Source: Mycobacterium paraense
Lineage (GTDB): Bacteria > Actinomycetota > Actinomycetes > Mycobacteriales > Mycobacteriaceae
Direction: 5' to 3'
Assembly: GCF_002101815.1 (NCBI RefSeq)
Contig: NZ_LQPM01000013.1
Coordinates: 62,001 to 126,000 of the forward strand
Length of the DNA stretch: 64,000 bases
Part shown: positions 26,576 through 35,381 of the stretch, in pieces
Layout: the number at the start of each line of letters is the position of its first letter
Position numbering within the stretch: the first letter of the stretch is position 1
The notes under the pieces: generated by a model
The model's input: the letters and a program-made list of their open reading frames with translations, nothing else
Told to the model about the DNA's origin: nothing
Databases searched by the model: none
Translations under genes and position numbers: made by a program

Positions 26576-27253
26576 CCGCTCGACGTCGACGACCTCACCG
26601 CGGTTGATGCTGACCCAGTCGCGCCCGTCGAGGTAGGGGCGCAGGCTTCGGCCGATGAGCTCCAGATCGGCCTGCGCCTTGGGTCGCTGCAATTCGTAGA
26701 CGTGCGGCAACTCGGCCATGCCGGTCACGACGCTCCACAGCGTCAGGGCGGGCTGGCCGGTCGGCGGGTCCACCAACACCGGACCGAACAGGCACTGGCC
26801 CGACAGGAACAGCGTCGGCACACCGAATCCCCCGGCGTCGGTGACGCGCTGATGCTCCTCGCGAATTTCGTCGTGGGTGCTGGGGTCGGCGAGCGCCGCG
26901 TCGAGCAGCTCCGCGCCGACGCCGATGTCGCCCAGCAGCTTTCGCGCAACGGCGGGGTCGTGCGGCTTCCCGCCCAGGGTGTGCAGCTCGCGCCCGATCG
27001 CGGCGTACCACCGGTCCAGCAACGCCATGTCCGTGCGGCGCAGCAGCGCCCCGATCCTCATGAGCGACCAGCCGTAGGACCACTCCCGTTCCCAGGGGTG
27101 CTTCCGGCCCTCCGACCGGTTGACCTCCTCGAGGCTGAAGAACCGCCAGTTGACGGTGATGCCGAGCTGGTCACGCACGTCGCGGATCCACAGCGAGGTC
27201 TGATAGGCGAACGGGCACATCGGGTCGAAGTGGAAGTCCACCGCGTCGCTCAT
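26537..27253 (-). CDS. DsbA/FrnE-like thioredoxin-fold protein, single active-site Cys
   Basis: 238 residues. Thioredoxin-fold DsbA subfamily close to mycothiol-dependent Rv2466c/Frn[19 protein letters not shown] at the N-terminus, an all-helical insert, then the cis-Pro motif [10 protein letters not shown] and [10 protein letters not shown]. The active site reads CPFA instead of CPWC, so the second Cys is missing and only a monothiol or glutathione/mycothiol-transferase-like chemistry is possible. It follows the HpcH/HpaI-lyase gene by 16 bases. Confidence 0.8.
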   Translation of the reverse strand: MSDAVDFHFDPMCPFAYQTSLWIRDVRDQLGITVNWRFFSLEEVNRSEGRKHPWEREWSYGWSLMRIGALLRRTDMALLDRWYAAIGRELHTLGGKPHDPAVARKLLGDIGVGAELLDAALADPSTHDEIREEHQRVTDAGGFGVPTLFLSGQCLFGPVLVDPPTGQPALTLWSVVTGMAELPHVYELQRPKAQADLELIGRSLRPYLDGRDWVSINRGEVVDVERLSGVSSQRDADS

Positions 27254-27269
27254 CGGACCTGCTCCCGGC

Positions 27270-28205
27270 CTAGTAGTGATAGGTGTCCGACGGCGCCGGC
27301 GAGTGAACCCGTTCTTCGTCGTCGAACTCGGACACCTCGATGCCGTACGCGCGGGCCAGCTCGAGTATCTTCGTCGCCCGCGCGATGCGCGGCAGGTCGG
27401 AGCCGTTGCGGATCTCTCCGCCGTCCCGCTCGAATTCGGCGAAAAACTCCTTGGCCCAAGAGATCTCGTCCTGCGACGGCGACAGCCCCTCGTTGACCAC
27501 CGCGCACTGGTCCGGGGTCAGGCAGATCTTGCCCGTCATGCCGAACTCGACGGAAACCGCCGTGGCCTCGATGAGCTTCAACGCGTTGGAGCCGATCGTC
27601 GGCCCATCGATGGCGCTCGGCAGGTTGGCCGCCTTCGCGGCGATCGTGAACCGGGACCGGGCGTACGCCAAAGTCGAGGGGTCTTCTCCGAAACCGGTGT
27701 CGCGGCGGAAATCGCCGATGCCGAAGGCGAGCCGGAAGGTGCCCTTGGCGGCGGCGATCTCGGTGATGCGCTCGAGCCCGCGGGCGGTTTCGACCAGCGC
27801 CACGATCGGCACGTTGGGCAGCCGCTGGGCGGTCTCGGTGACGTGGTCCACCGACTCGACCATCGCCAGCATTACCCCGCCGACCGGGGTGCCGGCCAGC
27901 GCCGCCAGGTCGTCGGCCCACCACGGGGTGCCGAACCCGTTGATCCGGACCCAGTCGGTGTTGTCGGCGCTGAGCCACCGCACGACGTTCTCGCGGGCCG
28001 CCTGCTTGTCCTTGGGCGCGACGGCGTCCTCGATGTCGAGGACGACGATGTCGGCTCGGGAATGCGCCGCGGACTGGAACCGGTCGGCGTGCGCGCCGTT
28101 GACCAGCAGCCAGCTCCGGGCGAGAACGGGATCGATGCGCCAGCCGATGTCGGAGGGATCGGGCGTCTGCTCGCCGACCTGTTCATACGTCTGATCTGTC
28201 GCCAT
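27270..28205 (-). CDS. HpcH/HpaI aldolase/citrate lyase family protein
   Basis: 311 residues. CitE-like TIM barrel: [19 protein letters not shown] (CoA-binding side), [14 protein letters not shown] with the conserved Asp/Glu, [11 protein letters not shown] with the metal Glu and FGIGDFRRD with the metal Asp. Members cleave or form C-C bonds in acyl-CoA beta-hydroxy acids (malyl-CoA, citramalyl-CoA). It corresponds in position to Rv3075c. Upstream by 33 bases is the coiled-coil membrane protein; downstream is the DsbA-like gene. Confidence 0.88.
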   Translation of the reverse strand: MATDQTYEQVGEQTPDPSDIGWRIDPVLARSWLLVNGAHADRFQSAAHSRADIVVLDIEDAVAPKDKQAARENVVRWLSADNTDWVRINGFGTPWWADDLAALAGTPVGGVMLAMVESVDHVTETAQRLPNVPIVALVETARGLERITEIAAAKGTFRLAFGIGDFRRDTGFGEDPSTLAYARSRFTIAAKAANLPSAIDGPTIGSNALKLIEATAVSVEFGMTGKICLTPDQCAVVNEGLSPSQDEISWAKEFFAEFERDGGEIRNGSDLPRIARATKILELARAYGIEVSEFDDEERVHSPAPSDTYHY

Positions 28206-28238
28206 CTGTTAAACCGTAGCCGCATGTCAAACGGCCGG

Positions 28239-29030
28239 TCAGGCGGGCTTGTGCGACCGGCGCCATAGCACGCGACCGACGGCCAGGGCGACGAAGAGCA
28301 CGACCGCGAAGAGCAGGGACTGCAGCACAAACACCGCGAAGTCGTTGACGTCGTAGTAGTCGCCGTCGCCAACGCATTGGAAGCTCACGCTGGTGCCCGA
28401 CTGGCCCGGCTTGTAGCTGTAGTGCGACGTGTTGTACGCCATCTGGTACCCGCCGCGGCACACGATCGGGCTCATCCACAGCGCGGTCGACGGGATGACC
28501 GCGGTCACCGCCGCCGCGCCGCCGACGCAGAGGCCGATCACGCCGCCCAGCATCGCAATGACCGGCCCGATCCAACCCGCCCGACCGCGCTTGCGGGCCG
28601 GCGCCGCGGACGCCGTGCGCACGCCGGGCTCCAGGAAAACGGGATCGGACGGGTCGCACCGCGAAAAGACGACTTGGCTCCCGACCTTGATGGTGCCGCC
28701 GGCCCGCAGACCGGCGCGGGCCAGCACGTCCCGGTACTGCTGCTGCGACAAGCCGGCGTCGACGACCGCGCGGGAGAGCGCCTCGCGAACCGGCGTCAGG
28801 CCCGGCGCGAAAGGGTTGCCCCGCTCCGCCTGCAGGGCCTGCGCCAACCGGCGGGCGTGCTCGTCGATGGCCTCCAGCTGCGCGGCGGAGACCGGCGCCG
28901 GCTGCTCGACGGCCTGTTGTGGCCCCGCCGCCGCCTTCGCCTCGGCCAGCTGCCGCTCCAGCTCGGCGATGCGCTTTTGCTGTGCCAGCTGCTGCTCCAG
29001 CTCGGCGATGCGCTGCTGGGGGTCGTCCAT
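28239..29030 (-). CDS. membrane protein with N-terminal coiled coil
   Basis: 263 residues from ATG 29030. The N-terminus is a repeated coiled coil (RIAELEQQLAQQK, then RIAELERQLAEAK). A soluble helical region (about 50-130) includes AGLSQQQYRDVLARAGLRAGG. Two membrane helices (about 155-180 and 230-250) flank an exported loop with two Cys (PIVCRGGY, FQCVGDGDYY). The tail is basic (RRSHKPA). The family is not recognised. It is divergent from the WGxxGxxG gene across a 209-base region (29031-29239), in which I find no other gene. Confidence 0.7.
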   Translation of the reverse strand: MDDPQQRIAELEQQLAQQKRIAELERQLAEAKAAAGPQQAVEQPAPVSAAQLEAIDEHARRLAQALQAERGNPFAPGLTPVREALSRAVVDAGLSQQQYRDVLARAGLRAGGTIKVGSQVVFSRCDPSDPVFLEPGVRTASAAPARKRGRAGWIGPVIAMLGGVIGLCVGGAAAVTAVIPSTALWMSPIVCRGGYQMAYNTSHYSYKPGQSGTSVSFQCVGDGDYYDVNDFAVFVLQSLLFAVVLFVALAVGRVLWRRSHKPA

Positions 29031-29239
29031 CAGCAAATGATCGCATTTCGCAAACGGCGTCGCAGGCATTGCGCCAGGCAGCCCCGCGCGAGGTTTTATC
29101 GCCGCTGCGCGGGGTAGCCCATGGCTTGCGACGTTAGGGACCTTCGTCTCTCGTCGCGTGTCGCAAGGGCTAGAGGCGACTGGTCCCGACTTCCTTCTCG
29201 GTCACCCCTCGGTCGAGAGAAATCAATCAAGGAGCAAAC

Positions 29240-29524
29240 ATGCGTAAGACCATTGCAGTCATTTCGGCCACCGGCGCCCTGCTGTTCGGAGGTGCGGGCG
29301 TCGCCAACGCCACCGTCGACAGCGCCCCGGCGCAGTCGTCGACCACAACGACGTTGGCGGACAACAACAACACCACATCCACTGACCAACACAGCGACAA
29401 CAACGGCTTGTGGGGGCTGCTTGGCCTGCTCGGCCTCGGCGGGCTCCTTGGGCTGAAGCGCCGCAAGGACACCGACGCCGTCACCGGCATCGGCACCACC
29501 ACGAACCCCGGGCGCGGCGTCTAG
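29240..29524 (+). CDS. secreted protein with WGxxGxxG-type C-terminal tail
   Basis: 94 residues, AAGGAG 8 bases before the ATG. The signal peptide is MRKTIAVISATGALLFGG to about residue 24. A low-complexity Ser/Thr/Asn/Asp spacer follows, then NGLWGLLGLLGLGGLLGLKRRKD: a Trp-Gly start, a Gly/Leu-rich hydrophobic helix and a basic stop, the layout of WGxxGxxG-CTERM sorting tails. It is probably anchored in, or processed at, the membrane. It is followed by a strong terminator, so it is a one-gene unit. Confidence 0.8.
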   Translation: MRKTIAVISATGALLFGGAGVANATVDSAPAQSSTTTTLADNNNTTSTDQHSDNNGLWGLLGLLGLGGLLGLKRRKDTDAVTGIGTTTNPGRGV

Positions 29525-29537
29525 TCGCCTGAGCCCA

Positions 29538-29573
29538 AGCCCCCGTCAGGCGCCGCCGCGTCTGGCGGGGGCT
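29538..29573 (+). terminator. strong hairpin terminator
   Basis: AGCCCCCG pairs with CGGGGGCT, and the stem continues inward to 16 base pairs (two G-U) around a 4-base loop. It begins 14 bases after the WGxxGxxG gene stop and is followed by CGCGTTTATG, only weakly U-rich, as is common in mycobacteria. Confidence 0.8.
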
Positions 29574-29635
29574 CGCGTTTATGCGTTCTCCCACCGGGTA
29601 TTTCTTCAATTCCCCTATCACTGGAGGTATCGGCG

Positions 29636-30202
29636 ATGGCCGAGATGCTTGTTCAATCACCCGAGGAAGTCGTCGCGTTCCTCAAAGCGCAGCACAACCT
29701 CATCGAGGACATGTTCGAGGAAGTGCTGCACGCTTCGGATCCCAAAGCGCGCGAAAAGCCTTTCATCGAGTTGCGTCAGCTGCTGGCCGTGCACGAGACG
29801 GCCGAGGAGATGGTGGTGCACCCGCGCGTGCGGCGCGAGACCGATTCGGGCGACCGCATCGTCGACGCCCGGCTGAAGGAAGAGCACGAGGCCAAGGAAC
29901 TGCTCTCGCAGATCGAGAAACTCGACATCACCTCGCAGCAGTTCATCGACGAAGTCACCAAGCTGCGCGACGCCGTCCTCGACCACGCCCGCCACGAGGA
30001 AGACGAGGAATTCCCTGTGCTGCAGCGGGAAGTCGACGACAACGACCTGAAGCGGATGGGGTCGGCGGTGCGAGCGGCCGAGGCCATCGCGCCGACGCGC
30101 CCGCACCCGGGCGTGGAGTCGGCGAAGCTGAACTTCGCGGTCGGGCCGTTTGCCTCGATGCTCGACCGCGCCCGCGACCTGATCCAGCAAGCTATCGGCT
30201 AG
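29636..30202 (+). CDS. hemerythrin-like HHE domain protein
   Basis: 188 residues, GGAGG 9 bases before the ATG. Iron ligand pattern in helical order: QHNLIEDMFEEV, VHETAEEMVVHP, EEHEAKE and DHARHEEDEEF, i.e. two HHE motifs forming a four-helix bundle. Mycobacterial hemerythrin-like proteins are linked to O2/H2O2 or NO sensing and redox defence. A C-terminal extension of about 50 residues after the bundle (PTRPHPGVESAKLNF onward) is unassigned. SelO follows 27 bases downstream on the same strand. Confidence 0.88.
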   Translation: MAEMLVQSPEEVVAFLKAQHNLIEDMFEEVLHASDPKAREKPFIELRQLLAVHETAEEMVVHPRVRRETDSGDRIVDARLKEEHEAKELLSQIEKLDITSQQFIDEVTKLRDAVLDHARHEEDEEFPVLQREVDDNDLKRMGSAVRAAEAIAPTRPHPGVESAKLNFAVGPFASMLDRARDLIQQAIG

Positions 30203-30229
30203 CGCCGAGCTTTCCGTAGTGTCGGTGGA

Positions 30230-31693
30230 GTGAGCGTCACACCCCAGACGACCGTCGCCCTGGCCGACCGGTTCTTCCGCGAGTTGCCCGAACTGGCCAT
30301 CCGCTGGCAGGCCGACGCGGCCCCCGAGGTGCGGCCGCTCGTGGTCAACGACGCGCTGGCCGCCGAGCTCGGCCTCGACGGTGCCTGGCTGCGCAGCCCC
30401 GACGGGCTGCGCTTCCTGGTGGGCAACCAGGTCCCCGACGGGGCCGTTCCGGTGGCGCAGGCCTACGCCGGACACCAATTCGGCGGGTACGTGCCGCGCC
30501 TGGGCGACGGGCGCGCCTTGCTGCTGGGCGAACTCGTCGACGACCAGGGGCGCCTGCGCGACATCCACCTGAAGGGCTCGGGCCCTACGCCTTTCGCACG
30601 CGGCGGTGACGGGCTGGCCGCGGTGGGGCCGATGCTGCGTGAGTACATCATCAGCGAGGCCATGCATGCCCTGGGGGTGCGGACCACGCGGTCCCTGGCC
30701 GTGGTGGCCACCGGGCGGCAGGTGCAGCGCGACACGCTGCTGCCGGGCGCCGTGCTCACCCGCGTCGCCAGCAGCCACCTGCGCGTCGGGAGCTTCCAAT
30801 ATGCGGCGTCCACCGCCGATCTTGACCTGCTGCGGCGCCTGGCCGACCATGCGATCGCGCGCCACCATCCCGACGCGGCGACGGCCGCGCGGCCCTACCT
30901 GGCGCTGTTCGAAGCCGTGGTGGCCGCCCAGGCGGCGCTGATCGCCCGATGGATGCTGATCGGGTTCGTGCACGGCGTGATGAACACCGACAACATGACG
31001 ATCTCCGGGGAGACCATCGACTACGGCCCGTGCGCGTTCATGGAGGCCTACGACCCGGACACGGTCTTCAGCTCGATCGATTTCTGGGGCCGCTACGCCT
31101 ATGGCAACCAGCCCGTCGTCGCCGGGTGGAACCTCGCCCGGTTCGCGGAGGCGCTGCTGCCGTTGCTCTCCGAGGACGCCGAGCAGGCCGTGACGCTGGC
31201 GGAGCAGGCGTTCGGCGTGTTCCGGCCGACGTACGACGCCGTGTGGTCGTCCGGCATGCGCGCCAAGCTCGGTCTGCCCGAAGACGTTGCGGCGCAACAC
31301 CTCACGCCCTTGGCCGATGAGCTGCTCACCCTGCTCAAGGAGAGCCGCGTCGACTTCACCTCCTTCTTCCGCCACCTCGCCCACGCTGCCCGCGGGGACG
31401 CCGAGCCCGCGCGCGGCCTCTTCCTCGATCTGGCCGGCTTCGACGACTGGCTGTCGCGCTGGCGCGCCCTGGGCCCGGACGCCGACGCGATGGACCGCGC
31501 CAACCCGATCTACATCCCGCGCAACCACCTCGTCGAGGAGGCCCTGGCCGCGGCGACGGCCGGCGACCTCGATCCGCTGATGCGGCTCCTGGACGCCGTC
31601 ACCGCGCCGTATGACGAACGACCGGGCCTGCAGCGCTACGCCGGCCCCGCGCCGGAGGATTTCGGCGCGTACCAAACGTTCTGCGGCACTTAG
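30230..31693 (+). CDS. selO: SelO/YdiU protein adenylyltransferase
   Basis: 487 residues, the usual length, from GTG 30230. Pseudokinase fold with AMP-transfer chemistry: [33 protein letters not shown] (ATP-contacting Lys/Arg), [31 protein letters not shown] with the catalytic Asp/Asn (about residue 251) and [11 protein letters not shown] in place of DFG. It ends FCGT, where eukaryotic homologues carry selenocysteine. SelO AMPylates redox proteins during oxidative stress, which fits the adjacent hemerythrin-like gene. Confidence 0.93.
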   Translation: MSVTPQTTVALADRFFRELPELAIRWQADAAPEVRPLVVNDALAAELGLDGAWLRSPDGLRFLVGNQVPDGAVPVAQAYAGHQFGGYVPRLGDGRALLLGELVDDQGRLRDIHLKGSGPTPFARGGDGLAAVGPMLREYIISEAMHALGVRTTRSLAVVATGRQVQRDTLLPGAVLTRVASSHLRVGSFQYAASTADLDLLRRLADHAIARHHPDAATAARPYLALFEAVVAAQAALIARWMLIGFVHGVMNTDNMTISGETIDYGPCAFMEAYDPDTVFSSIDFWGRYAYGNQPVVAGWNLARFAEALLPLLSEDAEQAVTLAEQAFGVFRPTYDAVWSSGMRAKLGLPEDVAAQHLTPLADELLTLLKESRVDFTSFFRHLAHAARGDAEPARGLFLDLAGFDDWLSRWRALGPDADAMDRANPIYIPRNHLVEEALAAATAGDLDPLMRLLDAVTAPYDERPGLQRYAGPAPEDFGAYQTFCGT

Positions 31694-31700
31694 TTTTCCG

Positions 31701-32300
31701 TTATTGCGCGACTGCGCGGCTCTCGTAGGCGGCGGTCAGCCAGAACACGGCGCGCTCGAGGCCCGGCACGATCTCGGTGACCTCGATCTCGCCCTGGGTA
31801 AAGCGCGCCAGGAAGCCGAAGATCACGCCCGTCAAGATCAGCTCCAGGTCTTGGGCGTATCCCGAATCAACCTGGGCCAGAATCGATTTGGCGACCGGGA
31901 CGACGGCATCGACACCGCGCTGGATCAACCTGTCGCCGCCGGGTCCCGAGCGGGCGCGAAAGTACGAGCGCAGCATCATGGGATGCCGCTCCCAGGGTTC
32001 GAAAATCGTGCGCAGCACCTGCATCAGGCCTTCGTACAGCGATTCCCCGGACACCCCGTGGGCCGGCGACGGCAGGTTCGCGTAGCGATTGGCGTCCATC
32101 CACCAGTCGAGGGCCGCGACGATCAGCTCGTCGCGAGTGGCGTACCGCTTGTAGATGGTCGCGAGCGACACCCGCGCGCGCCTGGCCACTTCGCGAAGCT
32201 GCACGGCCTCGTAGCCCTGCGTGTCCAACAGCTCGACCACGATCGCGATGATCGGGTCCGGTGCGTCGCCGGAACCCCCTTCTGCAACCACGGTAACCAT
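31701..32300 (-). CDS. TetR family regulator of the SDR/ALDH operon
   Basis: 199 residues from ATG 32300; the longer frame into the promoter is rejected because it would cross the operator. The N-terminal HTH is VQLREVARRARVSLATIYKRYATRDELI (quoted here as one known pattern, core RARVSLATIYKRYATRDE). The C-terminal ligand domain resembles KstR-like steroid/lipid regulators (WWMDANRYANLP, SYFRARSGPGGDRL). It is divergent from the SDR operon with inverted GTTAC repeats between them, so it most likely represses both directions. Confidence 0.87.
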   Translation of the reverse strand: MVTVVAEGGSGDAPDPIIAIVVELLDTQGYEAVQLREVARRARVSLATIYKRYATRDELIVAALDWWMDANRYANLPSPAHGVSGESLYEGLMQVLRTIFEPWERHPMMLRSYFRARSGPGGDRLIQRGVDAVVPVAKSILAQVDSGYAQDLELILTGVIFGFLARFTQGEIEVTEIVPGLERAVFWLTAAYESRAVAQ

Positions 32301-32330
32301 GTTACTGTATCGCTCAGTAACGACGTTACC
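32292..32330. promoter_or_regulatory. TetR operator cluster, inverted GTTACTG repeats
   Basis: GTTACTG at 32301-32307 and CAGTAAC at 32315-32321 form a perfect 7-bp inverted repeat with a 7-base gap. GGTAAC at 32292-32297 and GTTACC at 32325-32330 add outer half-sites. The cluster overlaps the TetR start codon and lies about 45 bases before the SDR start, consistent with joint repression and autoregulation. Confidence 0.7.
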
Positions 32331-32373
32331 GCCGCTCTGGCTGCGGCGATACCCCAAAAGCGAGGATGACGAA

Positions 32374-33207
32374 ATGGTCGGCCAACTCGACGGCAAGGTC
32401 GCCTTCATCACCGGCGTCGCGCGCGGTCAGGGGCGCAGTCACGCGATCCGCCTGGCACGCGACGGAGCGAACATCGTCGGCATCGACATCTGCGCCGACA
32501 TCCCCGCGAACGGCTATCCGATGGCGAGCCGCGACGAGTTGGACGAGACCGTGGCCCTGGTCGAGGCCGAGGGCGCGAAGATGCTCGGCGTGGTCGCCGA
32601 CGTCCGCGACTTCCATCAGGTCAAGTCGGCCGTGGACGGCGGCGTCGAGCAGTTCGGCCGGCTCGACATCGTGCTGGCCAACGCGGGCATCGCCCCGGTG
32701 GCGTTTCGCGCGCTGACCATCGAGGAGGAACTCGAGCAGTGGAGGGCGGCGACCGCCGTCAACCTCGACGGCGCGTATCACACCGCCTGGGCGGCGATCC
32801 CGCATCTGCTCGCGGGTAACCGCGGCGGGGCGATCGTCTTCACCAGCTCGACGGCGGGGCTGCGCGGTTTCGGCGGCCTGCAGGGCGGCGGCCTCGGCTA
32901 CGCGGCGTCCAAGCACGGCATCGTCGGGCTGATGCGCACGCTCGCCAATGCCCTTGCGCCGATGAACATCCGGGTCAACACCGTGCACCCGACGGCGGTC
33001 AACACCATGATGGCGGTCAATCCCGCCATGACCGAATTCCTGGAGAACTACCCCGAGGGCGGCCCGCACCTGCAGAACCCCATGCCCGTCGGCCTGCTCG
33101 AGCCCGAAGACATCAGCGCCGCGATCGCCTACCTAGTCTCGGACGCGGCCAAGTACGTCACCGGGGTGACGTTTCCGGTCGACGCCGGCTTCTGTAACAA
33201 GCTTTGA
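32374..33207 (+). CDS. mycofactocin-coupled SDR family oxidoreductase (1)
   Basis: 277 residues from ATG 32374 (GAGGA upstream). It has the hallmark of the mycofactocin-dependent SDR subfamily: TGVARGQGRSHAIRLARDGA, GIDIC, the insertion with DELDETVALVEAEG and DVRDFHQV. Catalytic Ser in FTSSTAGLRG and YAASK. These enzymes hold NAD tightly and pass electrons to mycofactocin during alcohol oxidation. The stop TGA coincides with the end of the tnpB element. It is first in the operon SDR-SDR-CMD-ALDH-monooxygenase. Confidence 0.92.
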   Translation: MVGQLDGKVAFITGVARGQGRSHAIRLARDGANIVGIDICADIPANGYPMASRDELDETVALVEAEGAKMLGVVADVRDFHQVKSAVDGGVEQFGRLDIVLANAGIAPVAFRALTIEEELEQWRAATAVNLDGAYHTAWAAIPHLLAGNRGGAIVFTSSTAGLRGFGGLQGGGLGYAASKHGIVGLMRTLANALAPMNIRVNTVHPTAVNTMMAVNPAMTEFLENYPEGGPHLQNPMPVGLLEPEDISAAIAYLVSDAAKYVTGVTFPVDAGFCNKL

Positions 33208-33237
33208 CGTCCTCCTCTGGCCGAGCCAGAGGATTCC
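33204..33237 (-). ncRNA. right-end hairpin, likely 3' part of the tnpB guide RNA
   Basis: CCTCTGGC and GCCAGAGG (33214-33232) pair around a 3-base loop. In TnpB systems the omega RNA covers the 3' end of tnpB and the right end, with the guide being the DNA just outside. Here the guide would read into the SDR 3' end (33203 and below, minus strand). The 5' limit of the RNA cannot be set from sequence alone. Confidence 0.5.
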
Positions 33238-33253
33238 AACCCCATCCCACTAC

Positions 33254-34438
33254 CTATGCGGCAGGAGAGCAGAGTTGAGGTTCACGGTTCGTAGACCGGC
33301 TAATGCCGAGGTCTCCCCGTGCTGTCACCGCCCGTCCGGCGGCGATATTGCGTGCGGCATTGATGTCGGCGTTGCACGGACCGGCAGTGCAGGCTTCGCA
33401 CTCGAAAACCGCTTGGCTCTTACGGTTTCCGCGAGCGACATACCCGCACGCCGAGCATCGTTGCGACGTGTACGCGGCCGGAACCTGCTCGACTCGACCG
33501 ACGGCTTTGGCCTGCAAGCGCGCAGCGAGCAGGCCCCAACCGCTGCGGAGGATCCCCCAGTTCAGAGCTCGTTTGGCACCGATACCCATACCGGGCTGCT
33601 CCACGGTTCCCCGCGCCGAGCGGGTCATCGCGCGCACATCGAGGGCTTCGATGCGGATCGTTTCGAACCGGCGCGCGACATCCGTGGTGGCCTTTTCGAC
33701 CCAGTCCTTGCGTCGGTCGGTATCGCGGGCCTTGAGTTTCGCGATCGCGCGTTTCGTGCGAGCGCGCCGGTGAGAGCCACGCTTGGCGCGCGCAAGGCGC
33801 TTCTGCAGCACCCTCAGGCGCTTGGCCTCACCGTGGCTCAGGCCAGGGGCATGCAGCAGCTCACCGGTCGACAGGGCTGCCGCCACCGTCACGCCGCGGT
33901 CGATACCCACCACCGAGCCATCAGCAGGCCCGGGAATGGGTTCCGGGACGTGGGCGAACGCGATGTGCCAGCGCCCGGCCCGATCGCAGGTGACGCGGTA
34001 GGACTTGACACCTGCGGGGACCGGCCGCGACAGGCGCAACCGGATCCAGCCGACCTTGGGTACCCACACCCGAGCGAACCGGCCGTTCAGACGCTCGACA
34101 TGGTGGGCTTTCAACCCGACCTGCCGAAAGCCCTCATGCACACCGGCTTTGCGCCATGTCGGGCGACGATGGGTGCCATTGAAAAAGTTGCGCATCGCCT
34201 GGGCGAAATCCCGCAACGCTTGCTGCTGCACCGTCTGCGAGCCGGCTGCCAGCCACTCGTATTCGGCACGGGCCACGGTCAACTGTGCGCACTGCTCGTT
34301 GTAGCGGGGCGCGCGCCGACCCCGTTGCCAGTACTGCTGCTGCTCGACCGCCAGGTTCCACACATACCGGGCGTGGCGACAGTGCTCGACCAACATCGCC
34401 GCCTGCTCGACAGTCGGAAGCAACCGATAACGCGACAC
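33254..34438 (-). CDS. tnpB: TnpB (IS200/IS605 OrfB) RNA-guided nuclease
   Basis: 394 residues, GTG start. N-terminal OrfB HTH region (RYRLLPTVEQAAMLVEHC, YVWNLAVEQQ). RuvC catalytic residues: Asp in VGIDRGV (about 177), Glu in IEALDVRA (about 264), Asp in NADINAARN (about 357). The zinc finger starts CSACGY (about 330) with the second pair CEAC. All are intact, so an active omega-RNA-guided nuclease is possible. Its second zinc knuckle has an unusual TAGPC insertion before NADINAA. Confidence 0.9.
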   Translation of the reverse strand: MSRYRLLPTVEQAAMLVEHCRHARYVWNLAVEQQQYWQRGRRAPRYNEQCAQLTVARAEYEWLAAGSQTVQQQALRDFAQAMRNFFNGTHRRPTWRKAGVHEGFRQVGLKAHHVERLNGRFARVWVPKVGWIRLRLSRPVPAGVKSYRVTCDRAGRWHIAFAHVPEPIPGPADGSVVGIDRGVTVAAALSTGELLHAPGLSHGEAKRLRVLQKRLARAKRGSHRRARTKRAIAKLKARDTDRRKDWVEKATTDVARRFETIRIEALDVRAMTRSARGTVEQPGMGIGAKRALNWGILRSGWGLLAARLQAKAVGRVEQVPAAYTSQRCSACGYVARGNRKSQAVFECEACTAGPCNADINAARNIAAGRAVTARGDLGISRSTNREPQLCSPAA

Positions 34439-34491
34439 CCCCGCAACCTAACCGCCACCACCGACAACGCACGGAAAGGAGACGCGGCGCT

Positions 34492-34520
34492 GCCTCCCCC
34501 CACTAAAGCCATCGGTTTCC
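34492..34520 (-). repeat. degenerate copy of the IS right-end motif upstream of tnpB
   Basis: On the plus strand, CCTCCCCCCACTAAAGCC then ATCGGTTTCC aligns with the true right end (CCTCCTCTGGCCGAGCCAGAGGATTCC in parts) in the same orientation. The stem is broken by substitutions. It could be the remnant of an older element end or the left-end imperfect palindrome. Confidence 0.4.
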
Positions 34521-34536
34521 ACGCCGCAAGGACCCT

Positions 34537-35349
34537 ATGAGCGCAACCAGTGGCCGCGTCGCCGGCAAGCGGGTGCTCGTGACCGGCGCCGCGCGGGGCA
34601 TGGGCCGCAGCCACGCCGTGCGCCTGGCGGAAGAGGGCGCCGACCTCATCCTGGTCGACATCTGCGCCTCGTTGCCGGAGATCGAGTATCCCCTCTCGTC
34701 GCGCGCGGATCTCGACGAGACGGCGCGACTGGTCGAAAAGCATCACCGCCGTGCGATCACGCATGTCGTCGACGTCCGCGACGCCGCGGCGCTGGCATCG
34801 GCCGTCGCCGAGGGCGTTGCCGAACTGGGCGGCCTCGACGCGGCCGTGGCCAACGCCGGCGTGCTGACCGTCGGGACCTGGGACACCACCACAGCGGAGC
34901 AGTGGCGCACCGTGGTGGACGTCAACCTGATCGGCACGTGGAACACCTGCGCCGCCGCGCTCCCCCATCTGGTGGACGAGGGCGGCAGCCTGGTCCTCAT
35001 CAGCTCCTCCGCGGGCCTGAAGGGCACCCCGCTGCACCTTCCTTACACGGCATCCAAACACGGCGTCGTCGGGCTCAGCCGGGCGCTGGCGAATGAGCTT
35101 GCGGCGCAGAACGTTCGGGTCAACACCGTGCACCCCACGGGCGTGGAGACGGGAATGCGCCCGGAGTCGCTGCAGGGCCTGCTGGCCGAGGGGCGGCCCG
35201 ACCTGATCCCGATATTTCTCAACGCCCTGCCGACACTCATGGCCGAAGCGATCGACATCAGCAACGCGGTGTTGTTCCTGGTGTCCGACGAGTCCCGATT
35301 CGTCACCGGCCTGGAGTTCAAGGTGGACGCCGGCGTCACCCTGCGCTAG
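34537..35349 (+). CDS. mycofactocin-coupled SDR family oxidoreductase (2)
   Basis: 270 residues, AAGGA 6 bases before the ATG. Same subfamily as the gene at 32374: TGAARGMGRSHAVRLAEEGA, LVDICAS, RADLDETARLVEKHHR, DVRDAAAL, then SSSAGLKG and YTASKHG for the catalytic residues. The two copies are paralogues, not recent duplicates. The tnpB element separates them. The Shine-Dalgarno of this gene lies directly after the element, so its promoter supply may now come from inside the element or from read-through. Confidence 0.92.
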   Translation: MSATSGRVAGKRVLVTGAARGMGRSHAVRLAEEGADLILVDICASLPEIEYPLSSRADLDETARLVEKHHRRAITHVVDVRDAAALASAVAEGVAELGGLDAAVANAGVLTVGTWDTTTAEQWRTVVDVNLIGTWNTCAAALPHLVDEGGSLVLISSSAGLKGTPLHLPYTASKHGVVGLSRALANELAAQNVRVNTVHPTGVETGMRPESLQGLLAEGRPDLIPIFLNALPTLMAEAIDISNAVLFLVSDESRFVTGLEFKVDAGVTLR

Positions 35350-35381
35350 GCATCCAAGGTTCAACGCAGAGAGCGGATTTG

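Larger units (their letters stand above)
33204..34520 (-). mobile_element. IS200/IS605-type element carrying tnpB only
   Basis: A tnpB gene on the minus strand ends in a typical IS605-family right end: GGAATCC, a perfect 8-bp hairpin and AGGAGGACGTCAA, ending at about 33204. The left boundary is uncertain (near 34439-34520). No tnpA is present, so mobility would need a transposase elsewhere. It lies between two genes of one oxidation operon and changes its intergenic spacing to over 1.3 kb. Confidence 0.8.
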
